Source of the DNA: Collinsella sp.
GTDB taxonomy: Bacteria; Actinomycetota; Coriobacteriia; Coriobacteriales; Coriobacteriaceae
Direction: 5' to 3'
Assembly: GCA_018373675.1 (NCBI GenBank)
Contig: JAHAGQ010000005.1
Span: forward strand, 1 to 64,000
DNA: 64,000 bases
Within the stretch, counting starts at the first letter, position 1; each line of letters begins with the position of its first letter. The position numbers and the translations under genes are program-made. The notes below the pieces were generated by a model, which searched no databases, was not told the origin of the DNA, and worked only from the letters and a program-made list of their open reading frames with translations. Of the stretch, positions 10,209 to 19,284 are shown in pieces.

Positions 10209-10679
10209 ATGGGCTACAACACCTCAAACGCAGCACTCGCCTATGATATGAACGCCATGCCCGCCTATCGTGAGGCACCGCAGGCTCCCGCTGCTCCCCG
10301 CGAGCAGCGCACGCCGCGCTTTGATGTCTACACGGGCGCGGGCCGTCAGGCAAACCAGGCGGTAAGCCCGGTTTTCATGAGCGTTCTTAAAACGTTTTGC
10401 ATCATTGCGGCCATCTTCATGACGATCGGTGTCGCCCGTGTGGCGCTCGCCGGCGTTACGGCCCAGGTGCTCAACAGCAACGCCGCGCTTACCAACACGC
10501 TCGAGAAGGCGACCGATGAGAGCTCCGACCTGGAGGTCATGCATTCGGTCTATGGTGCCGACACGCGCATTCGCGACCTTGCGGGTGCTTATGGCATGGT
10601 GGAGCCCAGCGAGAGCGTTACACTTGATTTTTCGCAGGATGCAGCCGCGGGCGCTAGCTCGACCGCGACCGCTCAGTAA
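10209..10679 (+). CDS. ftsL: FtsL-like septal membrane protein
   Basis: A 156-residue bitopic protein. A proline-rich cytoplasmic N-terminus of about 55 residues is followed by one membrane helix (TFCIIAAIFMTIGVARVALA) and an outer segment with weak coiled-coil character. FtsL proteins are poorly conserved in sequence, so the call relies on topology, size and position between rsmH and ftsI. In the divisome FtsL works with FtsB and FtsQ to activate FtsW/FtsI. The start at 10209 follows GGGAGG. Confidence 0.75.
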   Translation: MGYNTSNAALAYDMNAMPAYREAPQAPAAPREQRTPRFDVYTGAGRQANQAVSPVFMSVLKTFCIIAAIFMTIGVARVALAGVTAQVLNSNAALTNTLEKATDESSDLEVMHSVYGADTRIRDLAGAYGMVEPSESVTLDFSQDAAAGASSTATAQ

Positions 10680-10696
10680 CAAGACGGTAGCTGAGT

Positions 10697-12562
10697 ATGA
10701 CAAATGACTATCGCCGCGGCTCCGACGGGGGTCGCGGTTCTGGACGTCCCTCATCGCGGGGACGTTCTGGTTATCAAGGAACGGGTCGGCCATCTTACAA
10801 CGCGAGGCCGTCCTATGGCAACGACCCTGCGTCGCGTCTCCGTGGCTCGAGCGGCCCTCAAATGCATAACACCAGACCGCGCAAGAGCTCTTCGACCGAA
10901 TGGCTCACGGGCACGCCGCTGCCCCGCCGCAAGGCCGTCATGGGCTTTATCGGGTTTGGCTTGGGTTTGGGCGTCCTTCGCCTTGCTGACTATCAAATCG
11001 TGGAAGCCGATAAGTTGCGCGACCGCGCCGATGCACGTCGCTTGCTTGCGCAGACGCTGTATGCCAAGCGCGGTACCATCTACGACCGTAACGGCAACGT
11101 GCTGACGTCGTCGGTCGAATGTCGCAACATCGCCGTGAACCCGCAGCTTGTCGAGGATGTTGACAAGACGGTGTCGGCGCTGGTCAAGGCAACTGGAATC
11201 GATAAAAAGACCTGCCGCAAGCTCGTCGAGTCCGATGGAACCTGGGTGTATATCAAGCGCCAGGTGGACGAAGACGATGTTGCGGCGCTGGAGAAGAAGA
11301 ACCTGCCCGGCGTGCTTTTTGAGCAGGCCATGAAGCGTGTATATCCATACGGCAATCTGGCATCGCAGGTGCTGGGTGTAGTGAATGTAGACAACGACGG
11401 CTTGACGGGTCTCGAAAAGCAATACAACAAGCTTCTGACCGGCACGAACGGTTCTCTCGTACGCGAGCGCGCGAGGGACGGCAGCTATATCGCGGGCGGT
11501 GCCTATAAAAAGGTGGCTGCGGTCGACGGCGTTGATATCGTGACGACGCTCGACGTCAATATCCAGCGTGCGGCCGAGGATGCCCTGGCAGAGGCTGTCG
11601 AGAAGACAAAGGCCAAGAACGGCTCGGCGCTGGTCACCGATCCTACGACAGGCGAGATCTTGGCAGCCTGCTCGTACCCGACTTACGACCAGACCGATCT
11701 GGAGAACGCCAAGACCGAGGATATGAACCTGCGCCTGGTCACTGACGCCTACGAGCCCGGCTCGGTCTTTAAGACGCTCGTGGCGGGCGCCGGCTTCGAC
11801 TTGGGTGTCGTGCGATCGAGTACGTCGTTTGAGGTGCCGGCGAGCATCAAGGTGGGCGACGATACCGTCACCGATGCCGACAAGCGCGACTATGCCATGA
11901 CCATGGATGTGCGCGAGATGATGCGCCGTTCGTCCAATGTGGGCTTTGTCCTAGTGGGGCGCAAGATCGCTGCCGACGACTTTGCCGCCTATGTGGACAA
12001 GTGGGGCATCGGTCACAGCTCGGGTGTCGATTTTCCGGGCGAGAGCCTGGGTATCGTCAAGGAGCGTGACCAGTATGACGGCGCCACGCTGGGCTCGATG
12101 AGCTTTGGACAGGCACTGTCCGTCTCGCCAATTGAGATCGCACGTGCCGTGGGCGGCATCGCCAACGGCGGCGTGATGATGACACCGCACTTCTATAAGT
12201 CCAGCAAGGGCGACGAGAAGGACTGGGGCGAAGGCGAGCGCGCGATTTCTGAGGATGCCGCATCCCAGGTGACATCGTGCATGCAGACGGTCGTGTCCGA
12301 GGGTACGGGCGTTGGCGGCGCGGTTGACGGCTATGACGTGGCGGGTAAGACCGGTACGGCCGAACGTGCCGACGAGAACGGCGGCTACCTCAAGGAGAAC
12401 TACATGTCGTCCTTTATGGGCTTTGCACCGGCACAATCGCCCAAAGTGCTGTGCTATATCACGCTCGACGGAACGCCGAGCGGTTCAGATGCCGCTGCGG
12501 TGCCGTTCCAGTCCATTATGGCCAACGCGCTCGACGTGCTGGGTATCCCGCACACGAAGTAG
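10697..12562 (+). CDS. ftsI: septal penicillin-binding protein (transpeptidase FtsI/PBP2B type)
   Basis: A 621-residue class B penicillin-binding protein that cross-links septal peptidoglycan outside the membrane. A basic, Gly/Arg-rich cytoplasmic tail of about 75 residues precedes one membrane helix (MGFIGFGLGLGVLRLADYQ). The dimerisation domain contains RGTIYDRNGN. The transpeptidase motifs are SVFK (Ser356), SSN in RRSSNVGF, and KTGTAE (Lys551). No C-terminal PASTA domain is seen. It begins 17 bases after ftsL. The gene that usually follows, murE, is absent here; a 126-base gap leads to murF. Confidence 0.95.
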   Translation: MTNDYRRGSDGGRGSGRPSSRGRSGYQGTGRPSYNARPSYGNDPASRLRGSSGPQMHNTRPRKSSSTEWLTGTPLPRRKAVMGFIGFGLGLGVLRLADYQIVEADKLRDRADARRLLAQTLYAKRGTIYDRNGNVLTSSVECRNIAVNPQLVEDVDKTVSALVKATGIDKKTCRKLVESDGTWVYIKRQVDEDDVAALEKKNLPGVLFEQAMKRVYPYGNLASQVLGVVNVDNDGLTGLEKQYNKLLTGTNGSLVRERARDGSYIAGGAYKKVAAVDGVDIVTTLDVNIQRAAEDALAEAVEKTKAKNGSALVTDPTTGEILAACSYPTYDQTDLENAKTEDMNLRLVTDAYEPGSVFKTLVAGAGFDLGVVRSSTSFEVPASIKVGDDTVTDADKRDYAMTMDVREMMRRSSNVGFVLVGRKIAADDFAAYVDKWGIGHSSGVDFPGESLGIVKERDQYDGATLGSMSFGQALSVSPIEIARAVGGIANGGVMMTPHFYKSSKGDEKDWGEGERAISEDAASQVTSCMQTVVSEGTGVGGAVDGYDVAGKTGTAERADENGGYLKENYMSSFMGFAPAQSPKVLCYITLDGTPSGSDAAAVPFQSIMANALDVLGIPHTK

Positions 12563-12688
12563 GGGGTTACAATCTTTGGGGCGTTGTTTGTTGTCCCATA
12601 TGAGGGTGTTCACATGCCCTGCACCACGCATGTGCGGCGCTGGGATACAATACGCCGATAGCATTATTAGGTTTACAGGGGAGCTGCA

Positions 12689-14113
12689 ATGATAGAGATC
12701 GCCGTCAACAACCTCGCGGCCGCAACAGGGGCCCGAACCGTGACGGGAGAAGCCGATCGGGTATGCCGCGGGTGCGTTATCGACTCGCGCCAGGTCGAGG
12801 AAGGGACGATTTTCGTCGCCTTTCCCGGTGAAAACGTCGACGGCAATGATTTTGCTTCCCGTGCCGTCCAGTCGGGTGCCGGCGCCGTCGTGATGACGCG
12901 TGAGCCCGAGGCCGAGCTGGTCTCGCTGGCGCAGGACAAGGGGTGCGCCATCCTGCTGACCGATGATCCCGAGGAGTTTCTGCTGCGTTTGGCGCACACG
13001 TATCGCCTGGAGCTTGGCTGCCTGGTCGTTGGTATTACCGGTTCCATCGGCAAGACGACGACCAAGGACGTGCTCGCCGCCGTGCTCGCCAAGCGCTATC
13101 GTGTCTGGGCCACCAAGGGCAATTTCAATAACCTGATCGGCATGCCGCTCACGGTGCTTTCCGCTCCGGCCGATACCGAGGTCCTGGTGCTCGAGATGGG
13201 CATGAACCATTTCCACGAGATTGAGCGCCTGTCCCAGTCCGCCAATCCCAACCTTGCCATCGTGAGCAAGATTGGTACCTCTCACATCGGCATTTTGGGC
13301 AGCCGCGAGAACATCGCCCGCGCTAAGGCCGAGATTGTCCAGGGTATGTGCGCCGCCGGCGACTTCTTGCCGCTGCTGGTTTTGGGCGGTGAGGACGACT
13401 TTACGCCGTTCATTCGCGATACGTTCGCCCAGCCTGCTGGTATCGATGTGATGCTGGCCGGCGTCTCGGACGATGATGAGGTCCGTGCCCGCGACATTCG
13501 TGTTGATGACGAGGGCCGTCCGGTCTTTACGCTCGATTTTGGCCAGGGTGAGACGACCGATACCATGCTTGCCATCCCCGGCGTGCAGTCCGTCCCAAAT
13601 GCCGTTAAGGCCGCCGCAGTTGCCTATCGCCTGGGCGTGACGCCCGAGCAGATCGATGCTGCCTTTAGGGGCCTCACGATCACCGGGCACCGCCAGGAGG
13701 TCAAGCGCGCCAAGAGCGGTGCCCGCGTCATCGACGATTCCTATAACGCCAGCGCCGAATCCATGGCTGCTGGTCTCGATCTGCTGTGCTCGCTTTCGTG
13801 CACGGGGTCTCGCATGGCGATCCTGGGCGAGATGGGCGAGATGGGCGATGAGGCTCCTCGCATGCATGAGCTCGTGGGCGCCTATGCCGCCGCCAAGAAG
13901 CTCGACATGCTGGCGTGCGTGGGTGGTGAGCTGGCCCAGCTTATGGCCGATGCCGCGCGCATGATGGGCATGGACGAGGACCGCATCCAGGTGTTCTCCG
14001 ATTATCAGCAGGTGCTCGACCGCATGGGCGGCGCGCTTGAAAAACATGATGTTGTACTGGTCAAGGGTTCCCGCTTTGTTGAGCTCGACCGCTTTGTGGA
14101 AGGTGTGTGCTAG
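12689..14113 (+). CDS. murF: UDP-MurNAc-tripeptide--D-Ala-D-Ala ligase
   Basis: Adds the D-Ala-D-Ala dipeptide to UDP-MurNAc-tripeptide in the last cytoplasmic ATP-dependent step. The 474-residue length fits. The ATP loop is GITGSIGKTTTKD (Lys122), followed by the Mur-ligase block TKGNFNNLIGMPLTVL and EMGMNHFHEI; the C-terminal domain has DDSYNASAESM. AGGGGAG precedes the ATG. mraY follows after three bases, so murF to ftsW are tightly coupled. Confidence 0.95.
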   Translation: MIEIAVNNLAAATGARTVTGEADRVCRGCVIDSRQVEEGTIFVAFPGENVDGNDFASRAVQSGAGAVVMTREPEAELVSLAQDKGCAILLTDDPEEFLLRLAHTYRLELGCLVVGITGSIGKTTTKDVLAAVLAKRYRVWATKGNFNNLIGMPLTVLSAPADTEVLVLEMGMNHFHEIERLSQSANPNLAIVSKIGTSHIGILGSRENIARAKAEIVQGMCAAGDFLPLLVLGGEDDFTPFIRDTFAQPAGIDVMLAGVSDDDEVRARDIRVDDEGRPVFTLDFGQGETTDTMLAIPGVQSVPNAVKAAAVAYRLGVTPEQIDAAFRGLTITGHRQEVKRAKSGARVIDDSYNASAESMAAGLDLLCSLSCTGSRMAILGEMGEMGDEAPRMHELVGAYAAAKKLDMLACVGGELAQLMADAARMMGMDEDRIQVFSDYQQVLDRMGGALEKHDVVLVKGSRFVELDRFVEGVC

Positions 14114-14116
14114 CCC

Positions 14117-15136
14117 ATGTTCGGCAATCCCTCGTATCCAACGTATCAGGCTTTTTTGGGGCTTGGCATCGCCGCTGCCATTGCGCTGCTGCTCATGCCG
14201 TGGTGGATCAAGCTACTTAAGGTCGAGGGTATCGGCCAGCAGGTTCGTGCCGACGGCCCCAAGCGTCATTTGGTTAAGCAGGGAACGCCCACCATGGGTG
14301 GCGTTGTCATTCTCGTCGCGATTTCGCTGACCTGCCTGCTGATGGGCAAGCTCACCACCGAGCTCGTGCTCGTGCTGCTCGCCACGCTGGCGACAGGCGT
14401 GCTGGGCCTGATCGACGACCTGACCTCCGTTACGCATGGGCGCTCGCTCGGTCTGACGCCTCATGCCAAGATGATCGGCCTAACCATTATCTGTGTCACC
14501 TTTACGGTACTTGCCGTTAACTGGTGCGGCGTCGCCCCCGAGATTCGTTTTCCCGGCGGCCTGACGATTGACCTTGGCGTGCTTTCGACCACCATCTGCG
14601 GCCTTTCGTTCCCGTGGCTCTACATTGTCTTTTGCTGGCTGATGATCGCCGGTCTTTCTAATGCCGTGAACCTGACCGATGGCCTTGACGGTCTTGCTGG
14701 CGGCACCTCCATGATTGCCATGCTCGCCATGGCTGCCATGGCGTTTTTGCACGGAGACGTGAACCTGTCCATCTTCTGCACCGCGTGTGCCGGTGCCTGC
14801 TTGGGCTTTCTGTGGTTCAACTGCTATCCGGCGAGCATCTTTATGGGCGATACCGGCTCGCTTGCCCTAGGCGCCGCGTTTGCCTGCACGTCCATCATGA
14901 CCAACACCGAGGTCGTCTCCCTTATCATCGGCGGCCTGTTTATCGTTGAGACCCTGTCGGTCATGATTCAGGTTGTCTACTTCCACTTTACGCACAAGCG
15001 CGTCTTCCTTATGGCGCCCATCCATCATCATTTCGAAAAGAAGGGCTGGGCCGAGACCAAGGTCGTCATCCGTTTTTGGATTATCGCTGCTGCCTTTGGT
15101 GCCGTTGGCCTTGCCCTGTTCTTCCAGTTGGGATAG
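14117..15136 (+). CDS. mraY: phospho-MurNAc-pentapeptide transferase
   Basis: Integral membrane enzyme that transfers phospho-MurNAc-pentapeptide to undecaprenyl phosphate, giving lipid I. It is 339 residues with about ten membrane helices. Signatures: KRHLVKQGTPTMGG near the N-terminus, LIDDLTSV with the catalytic Asp pair, NLTDGLDGLAGG, and MAPIHHHFEKKGW near the C-terminus. All match the family closely. Confidence 0.97.
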   Translation: MFGNPSYPTYQAFLGLGIAAAIALLLMPWWIKLLKVEGIGQQVRADGPKRHLVKQGTPTMGGVVILVAISLTCLLMGKLTTELVLVLLATLATGVLGLIDDLTSVTHGRSLGLTPHAKMIGLTIICVTFTVLAVNWCGVAPEIRFPGGLTIDLGVLSTTICGLSFPWLYIVFCWLMIAGLSNAVNLTDGLDGLAGGTSMIAMLAMAAMAFLHGDVNLSIFCTACAGACLGFLWFNCYPASIFMGDTGSLALGAAFACTSIMTNTEVVSLIIGGLFIVETLSVMIQVVYFHFTHKRVFLMAPIHHHFEKKGWAETKVVIRFWIIAAAFGAVGLALFFQLG

Positions 15137-15145
15137 TGGTCTTTC

Positions 15146-16552
15146 ATGCCTCTTGCTGATGTCTTTAGCCTGCTCGTTTTGGGTCAGGGCAAATCCGGTC
15201 TCGATGTCGCCCGCTGGGCGCTGGCACATCCCGAGCGCGTAAGTGCCGTTACCGTGTATGGCGGTGGCACCTCTGAACCCAATGACGCCACGCGTGCGCT
15301 CGAGGCTGCTGGTGCGTCGTTTGTCTATGGGACCGAACAGGTCGAGGGCGCCTATGACGTATGCGTGACGTGCCCGGGCATCTCGGAGTTCTCGGGCTTC
15401 TTTAAGGCCGGGCGCGAGCATGCCGCCCAGATTATGGGTGAGCCCGAGTTTGCCTATCGCCTGTCGCCCGATAACTGGATTGCCATCACGGGCACCAACG
15501 GCAAGACGACCACCACGTCGCTGGCTGATTATCTGCTTAAGGCTGCCGGCGAGGCCAGCGTTGCTGTCGGCAACATCGGCGAGCCGCCGGTCAACGAGAT
15601 TGACGGCCGAGCCCACAACGAGTGGTTTGTGGCTGAGCTCTCGAGCTATCAGATTGCTACGACAACCGAGCTCCACCCCCGCGTGGCGGTGCTGCTCAAC
15701 ATCACTCCCGACCACTTGGGCTGGCATAAGAGCCATAAGAACTACGCGCTTGCCAAGATCAAACTGTTTGACAATATGGTCGATGACGATCTGGCGGTTG
15801 TCGACGTCGAAGACGCCGGCATTCACGAGTTCGATGAGTACATCTACACGCCGGGTCGTCGCATCTGCAAGGTTGCCTTTGACGAGCCTGAGGGCGAGGA
15901 TGCCGCCTTTGTGCGCGACGGCAAGATGGTCGTGCGCCTGAAGGGCGTCGAGACCCCGCTCATCGCTACATCCGAGCTCAAGATCTCGGGCCATCACAAT
16001 GTTATCAATGCCCTGTGCGCCGCCACGGCTGCCTTGGCGGTCGGTGCCGATGTCGATGGTGTCTGCCGCGGTCTTGCCTCGTTCCAGCCGCTCGAGCACC
16101 GCGTGGAGCCGTGTGGCGAGATTGACGGCGTGCGCTACGTCAACGATTCCAAGGCGACCAACACCGATGCGGTCGAGAAGGCACTGACGGCATTTCCCGA
16201 TGACGACGTGATCTTGCTGCTCGGCGGCCACGATAAGGGCACGCCGCTCACGGACTTCGCGCGCGTTGTTATGGATAACGTACGCTCGGTCGTCTGCTTT
16301 GGCGATGCGCGCGAGCGTTTCACCGCCGCTATGGACGAGGCCGATGTCGACGGCGATGTGGATATCGCCCAGGCGGATGACCTGCGCGATGCCGTGGACG
16401 TCGCCCGTTCGCTGTCGAGCCGTGGCGACGTGATCTTACTTTCTCCTGCCTGCTCTTCGTTCGATGAGTTCTCGGGCTATGAGGAGCGCGGCCGCGTGTT
16501 TAAGGACTATGTGGCCCAGCTTGCCGCTGCGGCGAAATCGCAAATGGAATAG
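15146..16552 (+). CDS. murD: UDP-MurNAc-L-Ala--D-Glu ligase
   Basis: Adds D-glutamate to UDP-MurNAc-L-alanine with ATP. It is 468 residues. The N-terminal Rossmann domain has VLGQGKSGLDVARWA, the ATP loop is ITGTNGKTTTTS (Lys120), and the C-terminal part has VNDSKATNTDAVEKAL and LLGGHDKGTPL. It begins nine bases after mraY. Confidence 0.95.
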   Translation: MPLADVFSLLVLGQGKSGLDVARWALAHPERVSAVTVYGGGTSEPNDATRALEAAGASFVYGTEQVEGAYDVCVTCPGISEFSGFFKAGREHAAQIMGEPEFAYRLSPDNWIAITGTNGKTTTTSLADYLLKAAGEASVAVGNIGEPPVNEIDGRAHNEWFVAELSSYQIATTTELHPRVAVLLNITPDHLGWHKSHKNYALAKIKLFDNMVDDDLAVVDVEDAGIHEFDEYIYTPGRRICKVAFDEPEGEDAAFVRDGKMVVRLKGVETPLIATSELKISGHHNVINALCAATAALAVGADVDGVCRGLASFQPLEHRVEPCGEIDGVRYVNDSKATNTDAVEKALTAFPDDDVILLLGGHDKGTPLTDFARVVMDNVRSVVCFGDARERFTAAMDEADVDGDVDIAQADDLRDAVDVARSLSSRGDVILLSPACSSFDEFSGYEERGRVFKDYVAQLAAAAKSQME

Positions 16553-16561
16553 GGGTTGCCG

Positions 16562-18082
16562 GTGAGAGAGGAGAGCCCCCGACAAGGTATGAGGAGGCCC
16601 GACTCGGACCGTGCTTCCTCGCGGCGCAGCACACCGCGTTCCGGTCGCGGCGGGCAGTCGTTTAGCGAACGCTATATTGCCGGCGTTCCCGCCCGTATCA
16701 TGCGCCCCCGTTTGATATTCATGGCCTGCTTGTTTACCTTGGTATGCTTTGGCCTGCTGATGGTGTACTCGGCGTCTTCGGTCGAGGCGCTGCACGAGAA
16801 TGGCTCGGCGACGTTTTTTCTGGGTCGACAGGCCGCGTTTGCCGTGGTCGGTGTTCTGGCGCTGATTGCCATCGTGCGCGTTTTGCCGGACAGCTGGTTT
16901 GGGGAGGATGTGCTCAGGATCTTCCTCATAGGCATGATAGGGCTACTGTTTCTGGTGTTCTTGGTGGGCAGCGGCAGCCGTGGCGCCACGCGCTGGCTTA
17001 ACATCGCCGGTATTCAGTTCCAGCCTTCCGAGTTTTTAAAGCCATTTGCCATTGCGTATTCGGCCATCATGCTTGATCGCTTCTTTTCGCCCGGTGGCAA
17101 CATCAACGAATTCCTTCGCAAGATGGGCATCTACCTGGGCATTTCGCTCTTTCTGATCTTTATCCAGCCCGATTTCGGTACTGTCCTGATCATCCTGTTG
17201 ACCCTCATGTGCATGGCGTTGTTTGCGGGTCTCGACCCCAGATTTATCATCGGCGTGCTAATCTTCGGCATTCTCGTGATCGTGATTGCGCTTGTCGCAG
17301 AGCCGTACCGTATGGTGCGTATTCAGGTTGCCTTGAACCCTTGGGCCGACGAGTATGGTGACGGCTATCAGGCCACGCTTGCCATTATGGCCTTTGCCTC
17401 GGGCGGTCTGTTCGGCCGTGGCATCGGCAACTCAACCATGAAGTACTCGTATCTGCCCGAGGCGCACAATGACTACATCCTGGCCATCATTGGCGAGGAA
17501 GTCGGTTTTGTCGGAACCGTGCTGTTCTTCTTGGTGTTTGCGATGCTGATCTACTCGGCGTTTCGCATTGCCGAGCAGGCGACCGATCGCCGGGGCGCGC
17601 TTATGGCGTCTGGCTCCGCGGTCATTCTCGCAGTGCAGTTTTTGATTAACGCGCTGGGCATCCTCAACGTGTTTCCCATGACGGGCAAACCGTTGCCGTT
17701 TATTAGCTACGGCGGTTCGTCGATTATTGTGTCGCTCATGCTTGCCGGGTTGATCCTGCGCGTTTCGTACGAGAGCGCCCGCCGCGATGAGTATGACCGC
17801 CGCCGCGAGAGCTTTGCCGTTATGGATGAGAGTACCGCCGGCGTGCCCCACGTGCGCGGCGAGCGATCTTCGCGTAACGGTTTTACCGTCCTGGATGGCT
17901 CTGCGACCGAGCCGGCAGCCCGCCCGCGTCAGCGAACGGCGCCGCAAGGTCGTCCTCAGCGCCCCAGCCCTCGCAACGCGGGCGGCGGATATAATCGAAT
18001 CGATTTGAACTCGGACCCGTCGGCGCGTCTGCGTACCGACGACCAGGGACCGCGTGTGCGAAGGGACTACCATGACCGATAA
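16562..18082 (+). CDS. ftsW: septal peptidoglycan glycosyltransferase FtsW (SEDS family)
   Basis: Membrane SEDS polymerase that extends septal glycan strands from lipid II with FtsI. About ten hydrophobic segments; family blocks include FQPSEFLKPF, LPEAHNDYILAIIGEE and GKPLPFISYGGSS. A basic cytoplasmic N-terminus of about 50 residues and an Arg/Pro-rich C-terminal tail of about 90 residues flank the core. Start choice is uncertain: GTG 16562 has AGGGG six bases upstream; TTG 16556 sits directly on that site; ATG 16589 is a shorter alternative. The end overlaps murG by 11 bases. Confidence 0.92.
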   Translation: MREESPRQGMRRPDSDRASSRRSTPRSGRGGQSFSERYIAGVPARIMRPRLIFMACLFTLVCFGLLMVYSASSVEALHENGSATFFLGRQAAFAVVGVLALIAIVRVLPDSWFGEDVLRIFLIGMIGLLFLVFLVGSGSRGATRWLNIAGIQFQPSEFLKPFAIAYSAIMLDRFFSPGGNINEFLRKMGIYLGISLFLIFIQPDFGTVLIILLTLMCMALFAGLDPRFIIGVLIFGILVIVIALVAEPYRMVRIQVALNPWADEYGDGYQATLAIMAFASGGLFGRGIGNSTMKYSYLPEAHNDYILAIIGEEVGFVGTVLFFLVFAMLIYSAFRIAEQATDRRGALMASGSAVILAVQFLINALGILNVFPMTGKPLPFISYGGSSIIVSLMLAGLILRVSYESARRDEYDRRRESFAVMDESTAGVPHVRGERSSRNGFTVLDGSATEPAARPRQRTAPQGRPQRPSPRNAGGGYNRIDLNSDPSARLRTDDQGPRVRRDYHDR

Positions 18083-19187
18083 AATGACCGTTGCTATTGC
18101 AGCCGGCGGCACGGCCGGGCACATCAACCCCGCGCTCGCCTTGGCCGAAGAGCTGCGTGACCGTGGCCACCACGTTGTGTTCGTGGGCCAGTCGCGCAAG
18201 CTCGAGGGTCGTCTGGTCCCCGAGGCTGGGTTTGATTTTGTGCCCATTACGGTCACGGGCTTCGACCGCTCCCGTCCTTGGACGGCGCTGACCTCGCTGT
18301 GGCGTGTCAACAAAGCCAAGCGTGCGCTCGCCAGTCATTTCTCAAAGGTCGGCAAGCCCGATGCCGCCATTGGTTTTGGTGCCTATGTCGAGGTTCCGCT
18401 GCTGGGGTGGTGCAAGGGCGCGGGCGTTCCGTATCTGCTGCATGAGCAGAACTCTGTTCCGGGCCTGGCCAACAAGATGATGAACTCCCACGCCGCCCGC
18501 GTGTGCATCTCGGTGCCGGCAGCGCGTTCGGTCTTTGAGCGCGAAGGTGACCCTGACCACGTGCTCATGACCGGCAACCCCGTACGTCGCTCGGTGATCG
18601 AGGGCGATCGCGCTCGCGGCCGCAAGGCACTTGGCGTTCCCGAGGACGCTACGCTGCTGCTCGTCTTTGGCGGTTCACTTGGCGCCCAGCACCTCAACGA
18701 GCGTGTGGCTTCGCTCAAAAACGAGCTGCTTTCGCGCAAGAACCTCTATGTGTTGCATTCGACGGGTGCCGACGGCTTTGAGGAGACCGAGCGCGCTTTG
18801 GCGCTGACGCCCGAGGAGGCGAAGCGTTACCGCGTCCAGCCTTACATCGACAACATGGGCGATATGCTGGCTGCTGCCGATTTGGTGCTCTCGCGTTCGG
18901 GCGCATCGAGCGTGGCCGAGATCGCTGCACTCGCCGTGCCTTCGGTGCTCGTGCCGTACCCGCATGCGACGGCCGACCACCAAACCACCAATGCCCGTTA
19001 TCTGGTCGACGCTGGGGCCGGCGTGCTCTGCGCCGATGCCGATATCGACGGTTCTGCCTTTGCCGATGAACTGCTGCACCTGGTCGATGACGCGGCGGCG
19101 CGCGACGCCATGCGTCAGGCGGCGCGTGGTCTGGCTCAGGATAGGGCCGCCGCTCTTCTGGCGGATGCGGTAGAGGGTTTGCGTTAG
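18072..19187 (+). CDS. murG: lipid II synthase (GlcNAc transferase)
   Basis: Transfers GlcNAc from UDP-GlcNAc to lipid I at the inner membrane face, giving lipid II. It is 371 residues with two Rossmann-like domains. The Gly loop AAGGTAGHINPALALA is at the N-terminus, HEQNSVPGLANK in the middle, and the donor-site motifs LVFGGSLGAQHLN and SRSGASSVAEIAAL follow. The ATG at 18072, with AAGG upstream, is preferred over an in-frame GTG at 18054. It overlaps ftsW, which suggests translational coupling. Confidence 0.95.
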   Translation: MTDKMTVAIAAGGTAGHINPALALAEELRDRGHHVVFVGQSRKLEGRLVPEAGFDFVPITVTGFDRSRPWTALTSLWRVNKAKRALASHFSKVGKPDAAIGFGAYVEVPLLGWCKGAGVPYLLHEQNSVPGLANKMMNSHAARVCISVPAARSVFEREGDPDHVLMTGNPVRRSVIEGDRARGRKALGVPEDATLLLVFGGSLGAQHLNERVASLKNELLSRKNLYVLHSTGADGFEETERALALTPEEAKRYRVQPYIDNMGDMLAAADLVLSRSGASSVAEIAALAVPSVLVPYPHATADHQTTNARYLVDAGAGVLCADADIDGSAFADELLHLVDDAAARDAMRQAARGLAQDRAAALLADAVEGLR

Positions 19188-19284
19188 TTAGACGGGATAT
19201 CGTCGGTCGCCCTCGCGCTGATGCGGTAGGTGCGGTACAGTTAACGGGTTACAGGCAGTGTTTACGCAAGGAGTACACGAGCAC

